Shown in pieces: positions 57,769-64,000 of a stretch of 64,000 nt of DNA. A program made the position numbers and the translations under genes. The stretch is from JACQFZ01 sp041485885 (GTDB lineage: Bacteria > Pseudomonadota > Gammaproteobacteria > Acidiferrobacterales > Sulfurifustaceae): the NCBI GenBank assembly GCA_041485885.1, contig JBGPKL010000009.1:1-64000 (forward strand). Direction: 5' to 3'. Each line of letters opens with the position of its first letter. Position 1 is the first letter of the stretch. The notes under the pieces are model-generated. The model searched no databases. It was not told where the DNA came from and saw only the letters and a list, made by a program, of their open reading frames with translations.

Positions 57769-58773
57769 TCAGTTCGAGAATCCGATGCGCGCACTGAGGT
57801 CGGCGGAAGCGCCGACATCGGCGCTCAGGCTGCCGCCCGTCTTGGCGCGCGCCGCACCACCGAGTGCAAAACCGGCGCTGCCGCCGGATGCGATACTGGC
57901 GGCAGGTAGTAACGCGCGCGCATTCGTTACACCGCTGCTGCTGACAACGACGGCGCCGGTTCGCAAACCGGTGAAAGCCGCCCCCGCTGTCGCGCTGACG
58001 CCGAGACCCGCTCCGCCGCCGATGCCGATACCACCACCGACGCCAATACCGATTCCGCCGCCGACACCCAGACCCACCGACAACCCCAGTCCGCCGCCGG
58101 CCGAAAACGCGGCCGGTGGCGACAGACTGACGCTGCCGGCGACAGCCAGTGATGCGCCACCGCCGAAACGCAGACTGGCGGATCCGCTGGCCGAGGCAAT
58201 GGCGCGTGCAGCGCGCGGATCGCCCAGCGTATTTGCCACCGACGCGGAACCTGCGCTATCCGGCACGATGACCGGCTCTGGACCGCCCTCGCCGTCGACC
58301 GATGCTTTCGGATTCTTGCTGCTGTCGAATACCACGGTGTTACTCGACAACGTGATATTGATGGAGGAGCGCAGCGGCACACCGCTGGCGGAGAAAAAAT
58401 CCAGCGTTTCCTTGTACTGCTCGACAATGCCGGTAAAGCTGTATGCTCCCCAACCGAATTCAACGCTCGGCGGTACCTTGCCACCGCCGTCCTGATAGGG
58501 ACGCAACAGCTTCATCATCTTGTCGGTGGTTTCGCGCACATCCTCGCCGGTCCGCGTGGTATCGAACACGAGATCCATCGTCAACTTGGCGGTGCTCTGG
58601 CTGACGAACTGCACGCCGCTGGCGTTCTTCTGCTTCTGGTCTTGCGTATTGGCGACGGTGTACTGTAGGGACGCCGGATTGAAATGTACCGGGAACGACT
58701 TGTTCTTATCGTCGCCGGCGAGCGGCTTGAAGTGCGCGAGCGCGACGGTTTCGGGTGAAGGGGTAGCGGGCAT
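57769..58773 (-). CDS. Afp7-like tube-baseplate adaptor with a glycine-rich tail instead of LysM
   Basis: The 334-residue product starts at ATG 58773. Residues about 1-170 match the N-terminal domain of CIS Afp7-like proteins (FPVHFNPASLQYTVANT, VFDTTRTGEDVRETT, YSFTGIVEQYKETLDFFSA, then VPLRSSINITLSS). Canonical members continue with a LysM domain; here no LysM is seen. Residues about 175-334 are extremely Gly/Ala/Ser-rich, with a run of alternating Gly and Ile/Val around 245-280. The protein probably links the tube to the hub. The tail's role is unknown. Confidence 0.8.
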   Translation of the reverse strand: MPATPSPETVALAHFKPLAGDDKNKSFPVHFNPASLQYTVANTQDQKQKNASGVQFVSQSTAKLTMDLVFDTTRTGEDVRETTDKMMKLLRPYQDGGGKVPPSVEFGWGAYSFTGIVEQYKETLDFFSASGVPLRSSINITLSSNTVVFDSSKNPKASVDGEGGPEPVIVPDSAGSASVANTLGDPRAARAIASASGSASLRFGGGASLAVAGSVSLSPPAAFSAGGGLGLSVGLGVGGGIGIGVGGGIGIGGGAGLGVSATAGAAFTGLRTGAVVVSSSGVTNARALLPAASIASGGSAGFALGGAARAKTGGSLSADVGASADLSARIGFSN

Positions 58774-58778
58774 CGGAT

Positions 58779-59330
58779 TTACCCGTCGGATACCAGGCGC
58801 AAACCTTCGTGCGCCAGGTGCAGTTCTTCGATACCGACCTCGGTGCCCTTGGCATTGAGGTCGGCGGCTTTGAATTTCACCGGCAGGCAATTATCCAGTC
58901 CCCAGGTGAGCACCGTAGCGCCCACCGGATCCTGCATCGCAATCTCCGCCGACAGGCGATAGGCGTAACCGCCGCCGCCCACCATCTGAAACCATTTCCA
59001 CAGATCGCGCGTGCTGGTCATGCCGCGCTTGAGAATCACCGTGGCGAAGCTCACCTGACCGACGCGCTGCGCGGGTCCATAGTTGGCGCCGCCCGACTTG
59101 ATGACCTTCGGTTCCATCGTCGCTTCCAGACCCGTGCATTCGGAAAAGGCGCCGCTGCACATTTGCACCGGGCCGCCCGGGTTCGTACCGGCGTCCTTGA
59201 AGCTGATGTGAAAGCGAAACACGTGCAGCGGCACCAAACGGTTTTCCGGCAGATCCGGCTTGTTCGGCGCGGCGCCGGCGCCGCCGAGCGAAACCGAAAG
59301 GTCCGCCGAGAAATTCGCTTCGAAGGCCAT
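58779..59330 (-). CDS. Inner tube protein 2 (Afp5-like)
   Basis: The 183-residue product belongs to the T4 gp19-like tube protein family. Signatures are VFRFHISFKDAG, AFSECTGLEATMEPKVIKSG, TVILKRGMTSTRDLWKWFQM and LNAKGTEVGIEELHLAHEGL. It is longer than the first tube protein, as is Afp5 versus Afp1. Its ATG shares a base with the stop of the second sheath gene (TGATG). It probably forms the bottom tube ring next to the baseplate. Confidence 0.9.
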   Translation of the reverse strand: MAFEANFSADLSVSLGGAGAAPNKPDLPENRLVPLHVFRFHISFKDAGTNPGGPVQMCSGAFSECTGLEATMEPKVIKSGGANYGPAQRVGQVSFATVILKRGMTSTRDLWKWFQMVGGGGYAYRLSAEIAMQDPVGATVLTWGLDNCLPVKFKAADLNAKGTEVGIEELHLAHEGLRLVSDG

Positions 59331-60949
59331 CAGGCCATCTCCAGCAAACTGCCGGCGCCGGCGCCGGTACTGGTGAGATTCAGCACCACGGTGATGCGCT
59401 CAATCGACGCGGCGGGACGCACGCTCACGTGGACAACGAGACGGCCGTTGTCGATATCGTTTTGCGTCATGGTGCTGCGGTCGCAACGCACCCAGAAGGC
59501 ATCGGCGGCCGAGCTGCCGGCGAGTGCGCCCTGGCGCCAGAACGCTTGCAGCAAATCTTCGATGCCGCGGCGAATGCGGTTCCATGTGGCCGGCCCGTTG
59601 CCGTCGAACAACACCGACTCGCCGGTGATGCGCGCAGTACGCAACAAGGCGCCCAACAAACGCCGGGCGCCGCCGAAGCGCCATGCCGGATCGGGCGAGG
59701 CGGTGACGTCGGACTGCAAGCTGATGCCATCGGGGGTCGGTGCGAACAGGCATACACGTTCGGCGAGTCGCTCCGAGGGGCTGTCCGGCCCGGCGCCCCA
59801 GGAAATCGCGGGCACGGTGCTATGTACATCGTTCAACAAGGGTTGCGAAAAGCGGCCGGCTACCGAATTGAAGGTCCCGCGTGTCAAGGCATTGGCGGCC
59901 ATCAAACCAGCCAGCAAACCGTCGGGCGGCTCCGCCATTTCCGGCAGATCGGCGCTGGCGCGAGTGCACAACCACGGATAGGCCAATTGCACAAACGCCC
60001 CGCTCGGGATCGGATCGCCGTTCGCTGCGTCGTCGGCGGATTCAATCGCACCGGCACGCTGCAGGAAATCCAACATGTCGGCTTCGGCATGTACCCATCC
60101 GTCGCCGCTCGCGCGGCGCGCGTCCACATGCGGCAACGGCAAGGCCGCAATAAAAATAACTTCGCGTTGGTGCTGCGCAAGAAAAGTACGCACGGCGGCC
60201 GTCGCAATCCGCCAGGTCTCGAAGGAATCGCTATCGAGCCGCGGCGCCGGTATCAGGCGCAGGCCGCTATCGGGTGGCGGCACGGGCTCGTCTTCACTGC
60301 ACTCGACGAAACCTTCCGGCAACACCGGCGGCGGTAAATCGGTTGCCGGCGTCGGCGCTTCCAGGGCGCAGACATCGGGAAGATCGGGCAGACACAGCAG
60401 ACTCATTTCACGCAAACCGTACACATGATGAATACCGGCCCAGGTACGCGGATCGGTCGGATCGAATGGGTGTTCCGGCGCGTTGTGTTCGGAGAAATCA
60501 GGAATCAGACTAAGCAACCGTTCCGAGCGGCGCACGCTGCGCCGACCGCTCGATTCGAGATAGGGCCAGGGATCGCCCACGCGAATGATTACCGCGCGTT
60601 TTCCGCCGCGCGCGAAGAAGCTGCGCACCGCCGCGCCCATATAAGTCGTACACCGGGCGCGCACCTCGCTACCCTGGTCCGGCTTGAGCGGACGATCCTC
60701 CCAGGCAAACAGCTGCGCGAACAGCTGCCAGCTCTCCACGGTCACCGGCAGGTTCTCGAGCGACTGCAAGGCATGTTCCGCAGGCTGCCACGACCCCTGC
60801 ACCCAACCCCTCGTCCGCAACTCCTCGCGCATCGCCGCGGGCAACGGCACACCACGCCGCCGCGCGATGAAGCCGATGAAGCAAGCGACGTCAGTGCGGT
60901 TTGGCGACGCCGGCACCAGCGGCAAGGCAGTTTCGAAGTTGAGCGACAT
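59330..60949 (-). CDS. Second sheath protein
   Basis: The 539-residue product is a tail-sheath protein. The C-terminal ~130 residues hold the typical sheath end: RRGIEDLLQAFWRQGALAGS, then FWVRCDRSTMTQNDIDNGRL. The N-terminal part has lower similarity, with TDVACFIGFIARRRG replacing the usual GVYVEE opening. I chose ATG at 60949 (MSLNFETAL); the upstream extension is low-complexity translation. Afp has three sheath genes, so a second divergent one is normal; it may form a special ring at the baseplate. Confidence 0.85.
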   Translation of the reverse strand: MSLNFETALPLVPASPNRTDVACFIGFIARRRGVPLPAAMREELRTRGWVQGSWQPAEHALQSLENLPVTVESWQLFAQLFAWEDRPLKPDQGSEVRARCTTYMGAAVRSFFARGGKRAVIIRVGDPWPYLESSGRRSVRRSERLLSLIPDFSEHNAPEHPFDPTDPRTWAGIHHVYGLREMSLLCLPDLPDVCALEAPTPATDLPPPVLPEGFVECSEDEPVPPPDSGLRLIPAPRLDSDSFETWRIATAAVRTFLAQHQREVIFIAALPLPHVDARRASGDGWVHAEADMLDFLQRAGAIESADDAANGDPIPSGAFVQLAYPWLCTRASADLPEMAEPPDGLLAGLMAANALTRGTFNSVAGRFSQPLLNDVHSTVPAISWGAGPDSPSERLAERVCLFAPTPDGISLQSDVTASPDPAWRFGGARRLLGALLRTARITGESVLFDGNGPATWNRIRRGIEDLLQAFWRQGALAGSSAADAFWVRCDRSTMTQNDIDNGRLVVHVSVRPAASIERITVVLNLTSTGAGAGSLLEMA

Positions 60950-61022
60950 AGTCTGGTCTAATCTAAAAATGTTTAACGTGAGATCCTTGATCGCAGTCAT
61001 CCTGAGGGTGAGACGCCTAACC

Positions 61023-61478
61023 CTAGGCTGTCGACGGCAAGATCTCCAAGTCCTCGACAGAGAGGACGATCTCCTCCATGGCAACATCGCCGCCGCCCTT
61101 GCCAGCCAGCGTCGGTCCGGTGTATTTCATCGGCATCGCGTTGCGCAGCTTCCAGATCTGAACCGATTTTTGCGCCTCGTCTCTCAGCGTAATGTTTACG
61201 TCCCTCTTTGTGTTGTCGCTGTCGTTAACGCGCGCGGCACCGATCCATGCCCAAAGCTTCGCGGAATCGACGATGCCGCGCTTTAACGTAACGTCGCCGG
61301 CCGTGTGAATTCCAGGAACCTTGTGCACATAGTTTGTGGATTCGTTCCCGTTTCGGTACTCGGCTACTTTAATCTCAGAGCCGATGCCGGAGACGTCGGA
61401 AAATCCGCCGAAGTCTTCATTCCCGATAGTGACCAGATAGTTAAAGGCCCCGTAGGGTACCGTGCGTGTGCTTGCCAT
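61023..61478 (-). CDS. Inner tube protein 1 (Afp1-like)
   Basis: The 151-residue product is a gp19-like tube protein with FNYLVTIGNEDFGGFSDVSG, then TLKRGIVDSAKLWAWI and RNAMPMKYTGPTLAGKGGGD. It follows the first sheath gene by 27 bases and has GGAGAA ahead of the ATG. It is expected to be the main tube subunit that stacks inside the sheath and carries cargo. Confidence 0.92.
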   Translation of the reverse strand: MASTRTVPYGAFNYLVTIGNEDFGGFSDVSGIGSEIKVAEYRNGNESTNYVHKVPGIHTAGDVTLKRGIVDSAKLWAWIGAARVNDSDNTKRDVNITLRDEAQKSVQIWKLRNAMPMKYTGPTLAGKGGGDVAMEEIVLSVEDLEILPSTA

Positions 61479-61505
61479 GATTGTTCTCCAAAATAAGCGC
61501 TGGGA

Positions 61506-63290
61506 TTAAGACGCCGCGTCGGCCGTCTTCTGGCCGATACGGAAGATGACGAACTCGGCGGGCTTGATAGCCGCAACGCCGATCAAGCAGACTAGGCGGC
61601 CGTTGTCGAGATCGTTCTGCGTCATCGTGCTGCGATCGCAACGAACGAAGTACGCCTCGTTGGTCGATTTTCCGAGCAATGCACCGTTGCGCCATTCGTT
61701 GTAGAGAAAATCGGAAATAGTCTGCCGCACGTTAGCCCACAAGGACTCGCCGTTCGGCTCGAACACGGCCCACTGGGTGCCGCGGTCGATTGACGCTTCG
61801 AGGTAACTGAAATAACGGCGCACGTTGACGTATTTCCACTCCGGATCGGAGCTCGCCGTGCGCGCGCCCCAGACACGAAAACCACGACCGGAGAGATAGC
61901 GCAGACAATTGACACCGAGCGGGTTCAACACTTCTTGCTGCGCGAAGTTGATGTCGGTTTCGAAGCGCAGTGCGCCACGCACGATTTCATTGGCCGGCGC
62001 CTTCCACACTCCACGCTCGATGTCACTACGGGCGTAAATACCGCAGACGAATCCGGAAGGCGGTAAGGCGATCTCCGCCGGAACGTCCTCCGCCCCCGGC
62101 CTTGCCAGTGGATTGGAAACGACCACCCAGGGGTGGTAGAGCGCCGCGTGCGTGGAATCGATCGTGGAACGAATACCGCGTACATCCGACAATTCCTGCT
62201 GCGCCGGCGTATCCAGTACGGCAATGCGATAGGCGCGGCGTTTTTCGGCATGGATAATCAATTCGCCTTGAATGCCGGCGTAGTCCGTATACGAGGAATA
62301 TCCCGGAGCGGCGACGATCGAGATGTCCTCGAGTTTTTCCAGTTCCTGCAGCGCGCTGGCGTAGGCGCTTTGGTTCGGAGCGCCGATGTCGTTGCCGCTG
62401 TTAAGCGAAATGTCACGCACGGTCGTGGGCGTAGCACCGCCAAACATTCCGTCATGAAACTCGAAAGCGGTAACGCTTGAATCGATGTCAATGGCGATGG
62501 GATTTCGCAGCGCATCGCCGCGACGACTCGGCGTCGCCGCCAGCACATTGCCGATCCAGCGGCGATGATTGGAATCGAAGCCCAAGTCGTCGTAAATCGT
62601 GACCACCTTACCTGCTTCCGTGACCGCCACCGTCATGGAGAGTATCTCCGCAAAGCCGTCGGGCGCTGCGGTGTCGGCGAGCGCGCCCAAATCCAGAGCG
62701 ACGGCATTGCTATTAACCCAACCGACAAGAGTTTTGAGATAGAACTTATTGGTATTGTTGGCTACAGTCCCAGTCCCAGTCCCAGTCCCAGTCCCAGTTC
62801 CAGTTCCGGGAGTAGTAGTGCGCAACAACGTCCCGATCGGGGCGGCAATCATGCTGCGCTTGGTTGCCTGTTTCGTCGTCAGCGCGACGTTGACGTTGAC
62901 ATTTCCGGCGCTTCCGGGAAAACGCGCCATGAACTTGGCCTGCTTTCCTGCCGCGGCCACGCCAAGCAATTTGGATGATGTCGCGACCCCAGCGGCGGGA
63001 TTGTTAGGATCAGTCTTAAAAACGCGCGACACATACAACCTGGATCCGCCGTTATTGAAAAACGCCTGGACCGCGTGCGCGATATAGTTGAGTCCGTAGT
63101 CGAGCGGTTGCAGTCCTCCGTAAATGCGTTCGAAATCGGTGACGCTCGTGATCAACTCCGGTGTATCCGAGATGGGGCCTTTGCGCGTCGGTCCAGCGAA
63201 ACCGGTGGTGCTGGTGCCGACTCCTTCGATCGACTTTGAGCGGAAACTGGTTTCTTCGACATAAACCCCGGGAGCCAGATATTCAGGCAT
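61506..63290 (-). CDS. Main contractile sheath protein
   Basis: The 594-residue product starts at ATG 63290 (MPEYLAPGVYVEE) behind ACAGGAGA. The N-terminal signature is followed by TTGFAGPTRKGP and VQAFFNNGGSRLYVSRVF; the C-terminal part has ISDFLYNEWRNGALLGKS and VRCDRSTMTQNDLDNGRLV, both conserved in eCIS sheaths. The middle insertion domain contains a run of seven Gly-Thr pairs encoded by a hexanucleotide repeat. It is longer than the shortest Afp sheaths because of the insertion. It contracts to drive the tube. Confidence 0.93.
   Translation of the reverse strand: MPEYLAPGVYVEETSFRSKSIEGVGTSTTGFAGPTRKGPISDTPELITSVTDFERIYGGLQPLDYGLNYIAHAVQAFFNNGGSRLYVSRVFKTDPNNPAAGVATSSKLLGVAAAGKQAKFMARFPGSAGNVNVNVALTTKQATKRSMIAAPIGTLLRTTTPGTGTGTGTGTGTGTVANNTNKFYLKTLVGWVNSNAVALDLGALADTAAPDGFAEILSMTVAVTEAGKVVTIYDDLGFDSNHRRWIGNVLAATPSRRGDALRNPIAIDIDSSVTAFEFHDGMFGGATPTTVRDISLNSGNDIGAPNQSAYASALQELEKLEDISIVAAPGYSSYTDYAGIQGELIIHAEKRRAYRIAVLDTPAQQELSDVRGIRSTIDSTHAALYHPWVVVSNPLARPGAEDVPAEIALPPSGFVCGIYARSDIERGVWKAPANEIVRGALRFETDINFAQQEVLNPLGVNCLRYLSGRGFRVWGARTASSDPEWKYVNVRRYFSYLEASIDRGTQWAVFEPNGESLWANVRQTISDFLYNEWRNGALLGKSTNEAYFVRCDRSTMTQNDLDNGRLVCLIGVAAIKPAEFVIFRIGQKTADAAS
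62765..62806. repeat. Hexanucleotide tandem repeat in the sheath gene
   Basis: Seven units of CAGTCC (five perfect at 62765-62794, two CAGTTC at 62795-62806) lie in frame within the sheath gene. On the coding strand they encode seven Gly-Thr pairs near residues 161-175. Unit changes would add or remove two residues without a frameshift. Confidence 0.95.
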
Positions 63291-63348
63291 GACATGATCT
63301 CCTGTTAGAAAACCTGTGTAGTGAATCGGACGAATCGCACGATTGCCG

Positions 63349-64000
63349 TCATGGCAAGTTGAGTGACAACAAAACATTTTGGCTGCGTCGCGCGGCGATG
63401 CTCAACGCCAGTTGCGTGTGTGGGAGCGCGTTGAACGCGCTATCCAACGCGATCGGATCGACCGGCGGCAAAAACGCGGGCGCACGGCCTGCGATTACCT
63501 GCGCGGCCGGGGTTCGGCTACCCGAGGCGGAATCGAACACCGCTTGCAGGCTGACGTTGATCTCGGAAATGACGACGGCGTCGGCATCTTCGGAAAAGGT
63601 GGTGACGGGAACGCCGACCACCGGCACCAGCGCCTCACCGCGCCAATCGCTCAATCCGCGCGCGAGCACCGCGCCGTTGGACACCACACGCAACAATGCG
63701 CCGCCGAGCGCATCGCCGCTCGCCGTCTCGGTGAGGCTCACACGCAGCACCGCCCAATTCACGCCAACGGGAGCGCTGGCCGAGGGATAGAGCGGTATCG
63801 CCACCGGCTGAAACAGGGAATCGGCCGCCGCCGCTTGCGCCGGGTCGCTCGTACGCGGCAGGCGGATTTGGGCGGCGACGGGAAGATAGCCGCCCGTGGG
63901 ATCGGTTACGCTTATGCCGAGCGTCTGCGAACCGGGCGCCGGAACCGCGGGTGGAGCAAGAAATTCGCTCTCGTGCGCTGCCAGCGCATTCCAATGGCGG
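63349..64000 (-). CDS. C-terminal part of an eCIS protein cut by the window edge
   Basis: The frame is open from the window end to the stop at 63349, giving 217 visible residues. It contains TLGISVTDPTGGYLPVAAQI, then VNWAVLRVSLTETASGDALG and GLSDWRGEALVPVVGVPV, a pattern of repeated beta strands like carboxypeptidase-regulatory or similar surface domains. It precedes the sheath gene by 58 bases. In many eCIS clusters the gene before the sheath encodes a DUF4255/Pvc16-like tube terminator; this may be its C-terminal extension, but the diagnostic N-terminus lies outside the window. Confidence 0.6.
   Translation of the reverse strand, partial: RHWNALAAHESEFLAPPAVPAPGSQTLGISVTDPTGGYLPVAAQIRLPRTSDPAQAAAADSLFQPVAIPLYPSASAPVGVNWAVLRVSLTETASGDALGGALLRVVSNGAVLARGLSDWRGEALVPVVGVPVTTFSEDADAVVISEINVSLQAVFDSASGSRTPAAQVIAGRAPAFLPPVDPIALDSAFNALPHTQLALSIAARRSQNVLLSLNLP

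Noticed and set aside
62765..62806. Phase variation of the sheath gene through the tandem repeat
   Set aside because: The unit is six bases, so slippage keeps the frame; only length variation is expected.

Overview
This GC-rich, densely coded 64 kb window looks like a chromosome segment from a proteobacterium, most likely a gammaproteobacterium. The clues are a FleQ-type sigma-54 activator with its c-di-GMP motif, a DUF484-like/GGDEF protein, a DsbC-type isomerase, a MalQ-TreY fusion and scattered palindromic repeats of the ATTCCC-N8-GGGAAT type. The taxon is an inference; there is no rRNA or other marker gene. Nearly all intact genes lie on the minus strand, so transcription runs from high to low coordinates.

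Region 1 (1-2.5 kb): a diguanylate cyclase with a decayed partial copy of itself and a dRS3-like inverted repeat, then a periplasmic DsbC-like disulfide isomerase. Region 2 (2.6-20.8 kb): a glucan/trehalose cluster read glgB-glgE, treS-mak, glgX, treZ-(malQ-treY). It encodes both the GlgE route (trehalose to maltose to maltose-1-phosphate to alpha-glucan) and the TreYZ route back from glucan to trehalose, so it can form a closed loop. Two ~640 bp directly repeated non-coding elements split the cluster into three blocks. Region 3 (21.2-29.7 kb): fleQ, then a decaying zone with an intact subtilisin-like protease, a small secreted protein, a coupled 76-residue protein and many remnants (BTAD regulator, fleQ fragment, a frameshifted secreted protein, a subtilase 5' end, and a caspase-fold C25-like peptidase interrupted between its presumed catalytic His and Cys).

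Region 4 (29.8-64 kb and beyond the right edge): a phage-tail-like extracellular contractile injection system (eCIS). From upstream to downstream it encodes a truncated protein at the edge, sheath, tube, second sheath, second tube, an Afp7-like tube-baseplate protein without LysM, a 55-residue protein, a gpD-like hub, a gpV-like spike, a protein with a membrane-like C-terminal tail, gp25, baseplate J, a P2 gpI-like protein with a PKD end, small beta-domain proteins, three proteins sharing an N-terminal module (312, 611 and 1626 aa), a 541-residue protein, an AAA+ ATPase, two DUF4157 cargo-type proteins separated by a leftover copy of the ATPase lid, and a TPR protein. Stops and starts overlap or nearly touch throughout, which argues for one long operon.

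The most unusual parts are the duplicated ATPase-lid/DUF4157 cassette, the shared-module protein trio, the membrane-like tail on a baseplate-cluster protein, the glycine-rich tail replacing LysM, and the repeated partial gene copies beside intact paralogues. No PAAR protein, no certain tape measure and no DUF4255 domain are visible; these may lie beyond the right edge.
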